Part shown: in pieces, positions 36,975 to 46,056 of the stretch | Position numbering within the stretch: the first letter of the stretch is position 1 | Layout of the letters: each line of letters starts with the position of its first letter | Assembly (NCBI RefSeq): GCF_018069925.1 | Contig: NZ_JAGPXB010000002.1 | Coordinates: 1 to 64,000, forward strand | DNA: 64,000 nucleotides | Source: Flavobacterium erciyesense | GTDB taxonomy: Bacteria > Bacteroidota > Bacteroidia > Flavobacteriales > Flavobacteriaceae | Reading direction: 5' to 3' | Made by a program: the position numbers and the translations under genes | Notes under the pieces: generated by a model | Seen by the model: the letters and a program-made list of their open reading frames with translations, nothing else | Database searches by the model: none | What the model was told of the DNA's origin: nothing

Positions 36975-37874
36975 TTATTTTTTTCTTGGATGAAAAGTAT
37001 GCAACACTTCGGTGAGAAAACTGCGATCTAAATGCACGTAAATTTCAGTAGTAGTAATAGATTCGTGGCCGAGCATTAATTGAATCGCGCGCAAATCGGC
37101 TCCATTTTCTAACAAATGCGTAGCAAAAGAGTGACGTAATGTGTGTGGACTAATTGTTTTATGAAGTCCGATGGATAACGCCAAATTCTTAATAATCGTG
37201 AAAATCATGGCACGCGTTAATTGCCTTCCTCTTCGATTTAAAAACAAGGTGTCATCAAAACCTTTTTGAATATTTAGGTTTGGCCTAACGTGATCCTTAT
37301 AAATATTGATATATTTTTGGGTCAATTCGCTAATGGGTACAAAACGTTGTTTGTTGCCTTTCCCTGTAATTTTTATAAAACCATCTTCAAAAAACAGGTC
37401 CGAAATTTTTAGAGCTACTAATTCAGAAACACGTAAACCGCAACCATAAAGGGTTTCTAGCATAGCCCGATTGCGCTCGCCTTCGTTCGTACTTAAATCA
37501 ATAGCTTCAATCAAAGCATCTATTTCAGTTACTGATAAAGTATCTGGAAGTTTACGCCCCGTTTTTGGAGTGTCAATTAATTGTAAAGGATCGTCTTTGC
37601 GGTATTCCTCAAAAATTAAATAATTAAAAAAACTTTTAAGACCAGAAATTATACGGGCTTGTGATCGCGCATTTACTTCTTTTGCGACATCGTAAATAAA
37701 TGCCTGCAGTGTTTCCTCAGTAATTGAAACAGGTGACACAGAAAGGTTATTTTTTTCAAGAAATAGGCACAATCGCTCAATATCAAAGGTATAATTGAGA
37801 ATTGTATTTTCTGACAAACCTCTTTCAATCTTTAAATACGACTGGTATTCTTTGATAAACGTGCTCCAATTCAT
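36975..37874 (-). CDS. xerD: Site-specific tyrosine recombinase XerD
   Basis: A 299-residue recombinase with N-terminal core-binding domain and C-terminal catalytic domain. Catalytic residues: Arg in GCGLRVSEL, Lys in TGKGNKQR, HxxR in SPHTLRHSFATHLLENG, His in GHESITTT and nucleophile Tyr in EIYVHL. It resolves chromosome dimers at dif with its partner. The length and lack of element-specific neighbours mark it as the chromosomal enzyme, unlike the recombinase at 51595. Confidence 0.94.
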   Translation of the reverse strand: MNWSTFIKEYQSYLKIERGLSENTILNYTFDIERLCLFLEKNNLSVSPVSITEETLQAFIYDVAKEVNARSQARIISGLKSFFNYLIFEEYRKDDPLQLIDTPKTGRKLPDTLSVTEIDALIEAIDLSTNEGERNRAMLETLYGCGLRVSELVALKISDLFFEDGFIKITGKGNKQRFVPISELTQKYINIYKDHVRPNLNIQKGFDDTLFLNRRGRQLTRAMIFTIIKNLALSIGLHKTISPHTLRHSFATHLLENGADLRAIQLMLGHESITTTEIYVHLDRSFLTEVLHTFHPRKK

Positions 37875-38130
37875 ACGCCAAAGTAAATGTTTATTTTAGC
37901 ATTAAAAAAGAAAAACTACAAAGATTGGCACAAGAAAACAGTAACTCTACCAATGTAACAATCCATGAGTTAAACAAAAAAACAAATAAAAAGCACAAAA
38001 AATGAGTAAACAATCTATTTTTGGACTAATTTTTGAAACTAATTGATTAAAATAACAAAGACAATATTTACACTACTATTCTGTTTTACTTATTGTCACT
38101 TATTAAATACTAACTTTTAAATAGAAAAAA

Positions 38131-38694
38131 ATGAAAAAACTGATTTTAGCTGCCATCGTTCTATGCGGAACCACAATGAGTATGAATGCACAAAGTATTA
38201 AATTTGGTCTAAAAGCGGGTATTAACTACGCCAACCAATCTGGGAGTGGCATTACTGTAAATAGCGATAACTTTGATAAGGAAGCTATTACAAGCTACCA
38301 CGCGGGTTTAATTGCTGAAATCAACATTACAGAAGGTTTTGCAATACAACCAGAGCTTTTGTACTCAACACAAGGAGCTACATACAAAAATGCAACTGAA
38401 GAGTTTAAAAATGAATTGGGCTACTTGTCTATTCCCGTGCTTGCAAAATTTAAATTAAGCAATGCATTAAGTCTTGACTTAGGTCCGCAAGCATCATTTT
38501 TATTAAGCGAAAGAGAAAATGTAGATTTTAAGAAATCTGAAACATTCGAATTTGGTGCAGCAGCTGGTTTAACAGTAAACCTTACAAAAAGTATATTTTT
38601 ACAAGGGCGCTATGTAGCGGGACTTACAGAAGCTTCTAGAAATGCTGAAATTAAAAATTCAGTAGTGCAAGTATCTGCTGGTTTCAAATTTTAA
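38131..38694 (+). CDS. Outer-membrane beta-barrel protein (PorT family)
   Basis: A 187-residue protein with a signal peptide cleaved after NAQ (about residue 21) and alternating beta strands to a C-terminal Phe. FGLKAGINYANQSG at the start of the mature part and GYLSIPVLAKFKL in the middle match the small 8-stranded OMP family abundant in Bacteroidota. The function is probably structural or porin-like. It has its own terminator. The 256 bases upstream hold no further recognisable feature. Confidence 0.9.
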   Translation: MKKLILAAIVLCGTTMSMNAQSIKFGLKAGINYANQSGSGITVNSDNFDKEAITSYHAGLIAEINITEGFAIQPELLYSTQGATYKNATEEFKNELGYLSIPVLAKFKLSNALSLDLGPQASFLLSERENVDFKKSETFEFGAAAGLTVNLTKSIFLQGRYVAGLTEASRNAEIKNSVVQVSAGFKF

Positions 38695-38717
38695 ACCATT
38701 TAAAAAAATTAAATCTC

Positions 38718-38750
38718 TAAACCGTTCCTTCAATTGGAACGGTTTTTTTA
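38718..38750 (+). terminator. Terminator of the outer-membrane protein gene
   Basis: AACCGTTCC and GGAACGGTT pair across TTCAATT and are followed by seven T's. Confidence 0.88.
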
Positions 38751-38773
38751 TTTTTACCAAAACTGAAAAAAAC

Positions 38774-39187
38774 ATGAAAATTTGTATTATCAACGGACCC
38801 AATCTTAACTTACTTGGAAAACGTGAGCCTGAAGTTTATGGTAGCGAAACTTTTGAAGACTATTTTGATAAGTTACAAAAGAAATACATGACAGTCGAGT
38901 TCGAATATTTCCAGAGTAATATTGAAGGAGAATTGATTGGTAAAATTCAGGATGTTGGTTTTTCATTTGACGGTATTATCTTGAATGCTGGTGCTTATAC
39001 ACATACTTCTATCGGTCTGGGTGATGCCATTAAAGCCATTACCACACCAGTTATTGAAGTACACATTTCAAATACCTATGCTCGCGAAAGTTTCAGGCAT
39101 CAATCCTACTTGTCAGGAAATGCCAAAGGAGTTATCGTAGGATTTGGACTGAAAAGTTATGAGTTAGCCTTACTTTCTTTTTTGTAA
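38774..39187 (+). CDS. aroQ: Type II 3-dehydroquinate dehydratase
   Basis: A 137-residue type II dehydroquinase of the shikimate pathway, converting 3-dehydroquinate to 3-dehydroshikimate. Motifs: INGPNLNLLGKREPEVYG with the catalytic Tyr, ILNAGAYTHTSIGLGDAI, and EVHISNTYARESFRHQS with the catalytic His. Slightly short but complete. It lies between envelope protein genes, near xerD on the other strand. Confidence 0.96.
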   Translation: MKICIINGPNLNLLGKREPEVYGSETFEDYFDKLQKKYMTVEFEYFQSNIEGELIGKIQDVGFSFDGIILNAGAYTHTSIGLGDAIKAITTPVIEVHISNTYARESFRHQSYLSGNAKGVIVGFGLKSYELALLSFL

Positions 39188-39276
39188 TTTTTCAAAAAAC
39201 TCAAAACGAAACGTTTAACAAATTATTAATAGCTTCTTGATAAAGTTCTGTTATTTTTGAGAAAGAAAAAACTTTC

Positions 39277-41763
39277 ATGAAAAAACACTACGCTATCTTT
39301 TTGCTGCTCCTTTCTATTTGGAGTCATGCACAAATTAAAGGAACTATTGTTGATGAACAAGGCAAACCACTACCCTACGTTACTATCTTACAAGAGGATT
39401 CTTTTTACGGAACAACCAGCAATGACCAAGGTAATTTTGAATTCACTCTGAAAAAAAGCGAAAAACCCGTACTCATTTTTCAGTTTCTTGGTTTTAAAAC
39501 ACAAAAAGTTACGATTGAAACTGCCAAACTACCGTACTCTATTGTAGTTAAAATGATCGAGGAAACTTTTTCGTTGAACGAAGTAGTTATTAGTAGAAAT
39601 GTAAATCCCGCGTTGGCTATTATTAAAAAAGCAATTGCCGCACGAAAACGAAATACGGAAAAAACCAACCGATTTACCGCCGATTTTTACTCCCGCGGTA
39701 TTTTCAAATTAGAAAATGCTCCAAAGAAAATATTAGGTCAAAAAATCGGTGATTTAGATGGCGCACTCGACTCTACCGGAACAGGAATTATTTCCTTATC
39801 AGAAACATTTTCTAAAATTTCCTTCGAGAAACCCAACAAATTAAAAGAAGTAGTAACTGCATCTAAAGTCAGCGGTAGTAACAACGGCTACAGCTACAAT
39901 ACTGCTCGATCGTCATTTTACGATTTTTATGATAACACTATTGATTTTGGTGTCCCCATGATTTCACCCATAGCTAGTAGTGCGTTTAACTATTACAACT
40001 ACAAACTAGAAGGAACTTTTTTTGACGAAAACAACAATCAAATTAATAAAATTTTAGTTTCAGCAAAGCGAGATAGCGAACCTGTTTTTGAAGGACATAT
40101 TTACATTGTTGAGGATTCTTGGGCCATTTATGCAGTCGACCTTGATATAAAAGGATATCGAATGAAAGAAGAATTTGTAGACATCATGACTTTAAAACAG
40201 AACTTTAGTTTTAACAAAGCAGCTGCTATTTGGGCAAAAAATACACAAAGTTTGGAACTTGTAGCTGGTGCCTTTAGCGTTAAATTTAAAGGAAAGTACA
40301 ACTACGTTTATAATAATTACGATTTTATATCTGCCTTTGCACCTAAAACATTTACAAATGAAATTACACGAATTGAAATAAACGCTAATAAAAAAGACAG
40401 TACTTTTTGGAATAGTAATCGACCGATTCCGCTTACAAGTGAAGAGAATTTAGATTATATCCGAAAAGATAGTATTTACAAAACACGTAATTCGCCCCGC
40501 TATCTTGACTCTATTGATGCCAAGAATAATAAATTCAGATTTCTTAAAATCCTGACCGGCTATACGTACACTAACAGCGTTAAAAAACAAAATTTTAGTT
40601 ATGATGGCTTATTGAATTTGGGTTCACTAAGTTTTAATACCGTTCAAGGTTATAATTTTGATACTGGTTTTAGATTTACTTCACGTAAAAATCAAGAAAC
40701 CAAAGGCCAATATACCTCAATTGGCACCAAATTTAATTACGGATTTGCCGAAGATAGATTACGCGCAACAGGTCAATTTACGCATCGTTTTAACAACCAA
40801 AACTATGCAACAATTTATGCAACTGGTGGAAGCGAAGTAAAACAATTTAATGCTAGTGAACCCATAAGCAAATTCATGAATAGCATCAGTTCATTGTTCT
40901 TTAAAAACAATTTTATGAAGCTATACCAACTAGAATCGGTTGCAATGGGCTATAATCAGAATATTGCCAACGGACTCAATTTAGGCGTGCGAACCAGCTA
41001 TGAAAAACGCAAACCTTTGTTCAACACAACTGATTTCTCTTACTTTAAAAAAGAAGATTTCTACAGTTCGAATAATCCACTAGATCCAACAAATGAGTTA
41101 TCGGCACCATTTGAAACACATCATTTAGTGAAAAGTAATTTACTTTTACGTATCAATTTTGGAAATAAATATGCTACGCGTCCTGACGGAAAATTCAACA
41201 TTCGCAACAGTGATTACCCCACTTTGTACTTTGGTCTAGAAAAAGCTTGGGCAGCATCTGATAAAAAATATGAATTTGAACACTGGAATACGAGCGCTTT
41301 TTATGATTTAAAGTTAGGCAACAAAGGCCTATTGGGTATCAATCTGAAAGCAGGTTTGTTTACCAATGCAAAAAACATCGCATTTACAGATTACAAACAT
41401 TTTAATGGTAATCAAACCAATATTGGACAAACGGCTCGTTATTTAAACACTTTTAAATTGTTACCGTACTATTCACAAAGTACGAATGATCGCTACTTTG
41501 AAGCGCACACAGAGTACAATGACAACGGATACTTGATGAATAAAATTCCACTTTTGAATAAATTAAAATCGACTTTGATTTTGGGAGCGCACCAACTGTC
41601 AACGCCTTCGGCAAAATCCTATTCAGAACTTAGTGTTGGTTTAGACAACCTTGGTTTTGGAAAATTAAAATTGTTTCGTGTTGATTATGTGCGATCTTTT
41701 CAAAATGGAGTCTCCAAAGACGGAGTGGTTTTTGGTTTGAAAATTTTAAATGTTCTGGAATAA
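39277..41763 (+). CDS. DUF5686/carboxypeptidase-regulatory outer-membrane protein
   Basis: An 828-residue protein with signal peptide (cleavage near SHAQ, residue 19), N-terminal carboxypeptidase-like regulatory domain (about 20-95, IKGTIVDEQGKPLPYVT) and then the DUF5686 region, ending in a predicted barrel. It resembles TonB receptors in opening but lacks the plug. The family is common in Bacteroidota, with unknown function. Its terminator is shared with the convergent transporter gene. Confidence 0.88.
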   Translation: MKKHYAIFLLLLSIWSHAQIKGTIVDEQGKPLPYVTILQEDSFYGTTSNDQGNFEFTLKKSEKPVLIFQFLGFKTQKVTIETAKLPYSIVVKMIEETFSLNEVVISRNVNPALAIIKKAIAARKRNTEKTNRFTADFYSRGIFKLENAPKKILGQKIGDLDGALDSTGTGIISLSETFSKISFEKPNKLKEVVTASKVSGSNNGYSYNTARSSFYDFYDNTIDFGVPMISPIASSAFNYYNYKLEGTFFDENNNQINKILVSAKRDSEPVFEGHIYIVEDSWAIYAVDLDIKGYRMKEEFVDIMTLKQNFSFNKAAAIWAKNTQSLELVAGAFSVKFKGKYNYVYNNYDFISAFAPKTFTNEITRIEINANKKDSTFWNSNRPIPLTSEENLDYIRKDSIYKTRNSPRYLDSIDAKNNKFRFLKILTGYTYTNSVKKQNFSYDGLLNLGSLSFNTVQGYNFDTGFRFTSRKNQETKGQYTSIGTKFNYGFAEDRLRATGQFTHRFNNQNYATIYATGGSEVKQFNASEPISKFMNSISSLFFKNNFMKLYQLESVAMGYNQNIANGLNLGVRTSYEKRKPLFNTTDFSYFKKEDFYSSNNPLDPTNELSAPFETHHLVKSNLLLRINFGNKYATRPDGKFNIRNSDYPTLYFGLEKAWAASDKKYEFEHWNTSAFYDLKLGNKGLLGINLKAGLFTNAKNIAFTDYKHFNGNQTNIGQTARYLNTFKLLPYYSQSTNDRYFEAHTEYNDNGYLMNKIPLLNKLKSTLILGAHQLSTPSAKSYSELSVGLDNLGFGKLKLFRVDYVRSFQNGVSKDGVVFGLKILNVLE

Positions 41764-41789
41764 ATCTAAAATATCTTTAATAGTTTCAA

Positions 41790-41819
41790 AAAAAAAACAC
41801 CCAGTTGGGTGTTTTTTTA
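41790..41819. terminator. Bidirectional terminator
   Basis: AAAAACACCCA and TGGGTGTTTTT pair around GT, flanked by A and T tracts, between the DUF5686 gene and the convergent cation transporter gene. Confidence 0.88.
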
Positions 41820-41826
41820 TATCTAT

Positions 41827-42693
41827 TTAATTGGGTTCAACATGAATTAAAACATGACCTAGCTCTGGAATGCGCTCTCGCAAGGTATCTTTTAATTGAT
41901 GTGCCAAATCGTGACCTTCTTTTACAGAAATAGTCGAATCGACAATAGCGTGCAAATCAACATGGTATTGCATGCCTGCTTTTCGAATAAAACATTTTTC
42001 AGTATCAATAATTCCATCAACTTGCTGCGCTACTTCCCGTATTTGATCAATCAAATCATCATACAAATGCTCATCCATTATTTCACCTAAAGCAGGTCTG
42101 AAAATCAAATAACTATTGTACAAAATAAAAAAAGAGGCGAAAAGAGCCGCCCAATCATCAGCAGATTCGTATCCTTTACCTAAAAACAAAGCAATCGAGA
42201 TTCCAATAAAAGCAGCTACACTAGTAATAGCATCAGATCTATGGTGCCAAGCATCAGCTTTTAAGGATGAACTGTTGGTTTGAATACTGCGTTTCATAAC
42301 AACCCGAAACGAATATTCTTTCCATAAAATAATAGCACCTAATACTATTAACGTCCAAGGTTTAGGCAAATCATGTGGTATTCTGATATTAACAATACTT
42401 TCGTATGCAATTATAGTTGCAGATGTAATTAAAAAACCAACTACTAAAAACGTAATTAAGGGTTCGGCTCGGCCGTGACCATAGGGATGATTGTCATCTG
42501 CAGGTTTATTGGCATATTTGATTCCGAACAAAACCAAAAACGAAGCAAATATATCAGTTGTTGATTCAATAGCATCTGCAATAAGCGCATACGAATTGCC
42601 AAAAAAACCAGCAATACCCTTGATTAATGCCAAGGTGGTGTTGCCTATGATGCTGAAATAAGTTGCTTTGATAGCCGTTTGCTCCCTTGACAT
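41827..42693 (-). CDS. Cation diffusion facilitator family transporter
   Basis: A 288-residue CDF exporter with six membrane helices (about 10-205) and a cytosolic C-terminal domain. Metal-site residues are visible: ADAIESTTD in helix 2 and HHRSDAITS in helix 5; the loop HPYGHGRAEP is conserved. It exports Zn2+, Fe2+ or a similar divalent ion by proton antiport; the ion is not predictable. The C-terminal domain has histidines (DLHAIVD, HDLAHQL) of the metal-sensing site. Confidence 0.93.
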   Translation of the reverse strand: MSREQTAIKATYFSIIGNTTLALIKGIAGFFGNSYALIADAIESTTDIFASFLVLFGIKYANKPADDNHPYGHGRAEPLITFLVVGFLITSATIIAYESIVNIRIPHDLPKPWTLIVLGAIILWKEYSFRVVMKRSIQTNSSSLKADAWHHRSDAITSVAAFIGISIALFLGKGYESADDWAALFASFFILYNSYLIFRPALGEIMDEHLYDDLIDQIREVAQQVDGIIDTEKCFIRKAGMQYHVDLHAIVDSTISVKEGHDLAHQLKDTLRERIPELGHVLIHVEPN

Positions 42694-42709
42694 ATATTAA
42701 AAATAAAAA

Positions 42710-42760
42710 TCGTTTAAGTAAATGCAGATCACTTGTATTAATTGCTATTTACTTAAACGA
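42710..42760 (-). terminator. Likely murA terminator
   Basis: TCGTTTAAGTAAAT (42710-42723) and ATTTACTTAAACGA (42747-42760) are perfectly complementary. On the minus strand the stem is followed by a T-rich run. It lies about 20 bases past the murA stop. Confidence 0.75.
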
Positions 42761-42781
42761 AAATTGTGATAAAACTAGTAT

Positions 42782-44092
42782 TTATGCGCGTACAATATTT
42801 GCACCAATCGCTCTTAAACGCTCGTCAATACGCTCGTATCCGCGATCAATTTGCTCAATATTTTGAATCGTACTCGTACCTTTTGCTGAAAGCGCAGCGA
42901 TCAACAATGAAATTCCCGCACGAATATCTGGTGATGACATGGTTGTTGCTTTCAATTGAGACTGAAAATCATGTCCCATTACTACAGCACGGTGTGGATC
43001 ACACAACATAATTTTGGCACCCATATCAATCAATTTATCTACGAAAAACAAACGGCTTTCGAACATTTTTTGGTGAATTAACACATCGCCTTTTGCTTGA
43101 GTAGCTACTACTAAAACGATACTCAATAAATCAGGAGTAAATCCTGGCCAAGGTGCATCGGCAATTGTCAAGATAGAGCCATCAATATCTGTTTTTACTT
43201 CATATCCGTTTACGTGAGCAGGAATATAAATATCATCTCCTTGACGCTCTAATGTAATTCCTAGTTTACGGAAGGTGTTTGGAATAAGTCCGAGGTTATC
43301 CCAGCTTACATTTTTAATAGTAATTTCTGATTTTGTCATTGCTGCTAATCCAATCCAACTACCAATTTCGATCATGTCAGGTAAAATTCTGTGCTCACAA
43401 CCACCTAAACTTTCTACCCCTTCAATAGTAAGTAAATTAGAACCAACACCAGTAATTTTGGCACCCATAGAATTCAACATTTTACATAATTGTTGCAAAT
43501 AAGGTTCGCAAGCAGCATTGTAAACAGTTGTAATTCCTTTTGCCAAAACTGCTGCCATTACAATGTTAGCAGTTCCTGTTACTGATGCTTCATCAAGCAA
43601 CATGTTCGTTCCTGTAAGTCCATCAGCTGCTTCTACACCGTAAAAATGATCTTCTCTATTATAACGGAATTTGGCACCTAGATTGATAAAACCTTCAAAA
43701 TGGGTATCTAATCTACGACGACCAATTTTATCTCCACCTGGTTTTGGAATGTAACCTTTACCAAAACGAGCTAAAAGTGGACCTACAATCATGATTGATC
43801 CACGCAATGAACCACCTTCTTTTTTGAAAGCTTCAGTTTCTAGGTATTGTACATTTACCTCATCAGCTTGAAATGTATACGATCCAGAACCAATTTTTTG
43901 AATTTTAACTCCTAAATTTCCTAGTAGAGTGATTAGTTTGTTGATATCAATAATATCTGGAATATTATTAATCGTCACTTTTTCAGGGGTTAAAAGAACG
44001 GCGCACAAAATTTGTAACGCTTCGTTTTTTGCTCCTTGTGGCGTGATTTCACCTTTTAGACTAATGCCTCCTTCTATTTTGAAAATTCCCAT
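42782..44092 (-). CDS. murA: UDP-N-acetylglucosamine 1-carboxyvinyltransferase
   Basis: A 436-residue MurA, first committed enzyme of peptidoglycan synthesis. The substrate-binding AKNEALQIL carries K22 and N23. In the active-site loop IPKPGGDKIGRRRLDTH the residue equal to E. coli Cys115 is Asp121; this exchange is known to keep activity but block fosfomycin binding in other bacteria. DLLSIVLVVATQAKG and the C-terminal RGYERIDERLRAIG are present. It is downstream of the DUF4290 gene (95-base gap), possibly in one transcript. Confidence 0.96.
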   Translation of the reverse strand: MGIFKIEGGISLKGEITPQGAKNEALQILCAVLLTPEKVTINNIPDIIDINKLITLLGNLGVKIQKIGSGSYTFQADEVNVQYLETEAFKKEGGSLRGSIMIVGPLLARFGKGYIPKPGGDKIGRRRLDTHFEGFINLGAKFRYNREDHFYGVEAADGLTGTNMLLDEASVTGTANIVMAAVLAKGITTVYNAACEPYLQQLCKMLNSMGAKITGVGSNLLTIEGVESLGGCEHRILPDMIEIGSWIGLAAMTKSEITIKNVSWDNLGLIPNTFRKLGITLERQGDDIYIPAHVNGYEVKTDIDGSILTIADAPWPGFTPDLLSIVLVVATQAKGDVLIHQKMFESRLFFVDKLIDMGAKIMLCDPHRAVVMGHDFQSQLKATTMSSPDIRAGISLLIAALSAKGTSTIQNIEQIDRGYERIDERLRAIGANIVRA

Positions 44093-44187
44093 TTTTTTAC
44101 AGTTATGAGTTAAATATTAATTCTTATTTCGTTTCTCTTGCAAAGCTTTCTTGTTTTTAAAAACAATCATGCTCAAACCTCTTGAAA

Positions 44188-44928
44188 TTATTGAGGTTTT
44201 CTATTTTGATTTTTATGTGTAGGATTTAATTTTCCTGACTTTTGGTTTTTGTTACCCATAATTTTTGGCTGACCTGGAGGCGTAATTTTGTTCGACATCC
44301 GCTTGTTGGTTCTCAGTAAATCAGTAGTATTAAGCAACTCTTCTGAACTTTGTATCAAATTTAATTTACCATCAGATAGCTCATACAAATGCTCAAATAT
44401 AACCTCATCTTTAACGGTGTCTTTATTCCAACTTAAGTATGATTTCTTCATATGATTGGCAATTACTTTAACCAAAGCACTTTTCATTTCGCCCTCTTCC
44501 CACTTGTTGGCCACATCAATCATGTACTTGATATTATTACCATAAAAACGATATTTTGGAAAGTTTTGTGGGTATTGCAACACATCTGGTTTCAATTGCA
44601 AAACTTCACGCGATGGAATTGGATAAGGAGAATCGGCCACCAATCTAAAATCAGACATAATGAAAAGCTGATCCCAAAGTTTATGCTGAAAATCAGGCAC
44701 ATCTCTTAAATGCGGATTTAAACTTCCCATAACCTGGATAATGTATTTAGCCGCTTTATTACGCTCTACATCATCTTTGATTACGGTAGCTTGATCAATT
44801 AGTTTTTGTAAATGCCTGCCATACTCTGGAATAATCAAGTGAGTTCGTTCAGCATTGTACTCCAAATGATGTACCACATCGTTGGCGTTTTCTTTGATAT
44901 ATTTTGGATTCATATTCGAATGTATCAA
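44188..44928 (-). CDS. DUF4290 family protein
   Basis: A 246-residue cytosolic protein typical of the Bacteroidota DUF4290 family: YNAERTHLIIPEYGRHLQK near the start, QVMGSLNPHLRDVPDFQHKLWDQ (about 70) and YPIPSREVLQLKPD. The C-terminus is a basic, low-complexity tail (GNKNQKSGKLNPTHKNQNRK) that may bind nucleic acid. The consistent neighbourhood with murA suggests an envelope or growth link; no function is established. Confidence 0.88.
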   Translation of the reverse strand: MIHSNMNPKYIKENANDVVHHLEYNAERTHLIIPEYGRHLQKLIDQATVIKDDVERNKAAKYIIQVMGSLNPHLRDVPDFQHKLWDQLFIMSDFRLVADSPYPIPSREVLQLKPDVLQYPQNFPKYRFYGNNIKYMIDVANKWEEGEMKSALVKVIANHMKKSYLSWNKDTVKDEVIFEHLYELSDGKLNLIQSSEELLNTTDLLRTNKRMSNKITPPGQPKIMGNKNQKSGKLNPTHKNQNRKPQ

Positions 44929-45001
44929 TTTTTTATTGGTTAGCTTTTTTCGAAAATAACATCTTTCGAAATAGCCTTCAAAAAAATTATAATGTTTATT
45001 T

Positions 45002-45286
45002 TTAAAGCGATACGATACCTTCGATCACAGAAACTTCTTGGTATTTATTTATAACTTGTTGTGCATCCGTCATCATCACATCAATAGAAACGCTTGTAAA
45101 CTTACCTGTTTTGGATGCAGTGGTTTTAATGACAGCTCCTAAACCATCAAAGGACTTGTGCACAAACTCAACATTAGTAGGGGTTGTGGGTACAATAAAT
45201 TTGAATAAATAAGCTGAAGGCCAAGTAGTACTCGACTCTAATTCGCCTTTTAAACGATCATAAAATTCTTCCGTCTTTTTGTCCAT
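45002..45286 (-). CDS. DUF493 family protein (YbeD-like)
   Basis: A 94-residue small regulator-like protein with an ACT-like fold. The open frame extends 38 codons upstream to 45400, but that part is not family-like and crosses a promoter -7 element at 45316-45309. The Met in MDKKTEEFYDRLKGELE is therefore the better start. AYLFKFIVPTT and the SVSIDVMMTDAQQVI tail fit the family. The function is unknown; it is divergent from the AAA ATPase gene. Confidence 0.88.
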   Translation of the reverse strand: MDKKTEEFYDRLKGELESSTTWPSAYLFKFIVPTTPTNVEFVHKSFDGLGAVIKTTASKTGKFTSVSIDVMMTDAQQVINKYQEVSVIEGIVSL

Positions 45287-45308
45287 TTTCGGTATAAAAA
45301 ATAAAAAG

Positions 45309-45316
45309 CAAAGATA
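45309..45316 (-). promoter_or_regulatory. -7 element deciding the DUF493 start
   Basis: TATCTTTG on the minus strand matches TAnnTTTG and sits 23 bases before the ATG at 45286. A -33 TTG at the usual distance is not obvious. Its place inside the longer reading frame argues against the upstream start at 45400. Confidence 0.55.
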
Positions 45317-45410
45317 CGGTTTCAAACGTAAAATATGAATATTGAACTGTGAATTTTTGAAAGCTTGCATTTTAAATGACTTGAATTTTTCAAATCCCAA
45401 TAAGTTTAAG

Positions 45411-45418
45411 TAAATTTG
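45411..45418 (+). promoter_or_regulatory. -7 element of the AAA ATPase gene
   Basis: TAAATTTG fits TAnnTTTG, 17 bases before the GTG start at 45436. The nearest upstream TTG is too distant, so only this half of the promoter is supported. Confidence 0.5.
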
Positions 45419-45435
45419 CGCCTTATTTTTTAAAA

Positions 45436-45969
45436 GTGCAAAAAGAAATCATAGTTATCATTGGCGGTCCAGGAACAGGAAAGTCTACATTAATAGACGG
45501 TTTAGTAGAAAAAGGACATTGTTGTTACCCTGAGATTTCTCGGGAGGTAACACTTGAAGCCAAAAAACAAGGAATAGACCAACTTTTTCTTGAAAAACCT
45601 TTACTTTTTAGCGAAATGCTATTGGAAGGACGTAAAAAACAATTTGAAAATGCTTCAAAAGAGCCACATAAAGTTGTATTTATAGACCGCGGAATTCCAG
45701 ATGTATTAGCGTACATGCATTACATAGGCGACACCTATCCTGACAGTTTTGACGCAGCTTGCAAAGAGCACCTTTATTCTAAAATTTTCCTTTTGCCACC
45801 TTGGGAAGAAATTTATACAAGCGACGAGGCTCGTTATGAAAACTTTGAACAAGCTCAAATTATTTACAACCATTTGGTAGACACGTACCAAAAATACGGT
45901 TACAATTTGATTGAAGTGCCTAAAGACACCGTTGAGAATAGGATTCAATACATTTTAGAGCGCATATAA
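45436..45969 (+). CDS. AAA-family ATPase, NadR/Ttd14-like P-loop protein
   Basis: A 177-residue P-loop kinase-like protein: Walker A GGPGTGKST (about 9-17), then the family pattern CYPEISREV and the DRGIPD motif (about 76-81). The late HLVDTYQKYGYNLIEVPKD is also conserved. It starts with GTG; no in-frame ATG upstream is available after the promoter. The family (AAA_28) resembles nucleotide or nicotinamide-riboside kinases; the true substrate is unknown. Confidence 0.87.
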   Translation: MQKEIIVIIGGPGTGKSTLIDGLVEKGHCCYPEISREVTLEAKKQGIDQLFLEKPLLFSEMLLEGRKKQFENASKEPHKVVFIDRGIPDVLAYMHYIGDTYPDSFDAACKEHLYSKIFLLPPWEEIYTSDEARYENFEQAQIIYNHLVDTYQKYGYNLIEVPKDTVENRIQYILERI

Positions 45970-46056
45970 TACTGATTTTTTGTTTCTCATTTAAAATTAC
46001 GTATCTTTTACTCCAATTAAACACCAATAAGTTGGTACCAATGAAATTTGCCCTGT

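Noticed and set aside
36975..37874. xerD as part of a mobile element
   Set aside because: It has the standard chromosomal XerD length and motifs and core-genome neighbours, with no att-like repeats.
45287..45400. N-terminal extension of the DUF493 gene
   Set aside because: It crosses a -7 promoter element and is not family-like; the internal Met at 45286 fits the family start.
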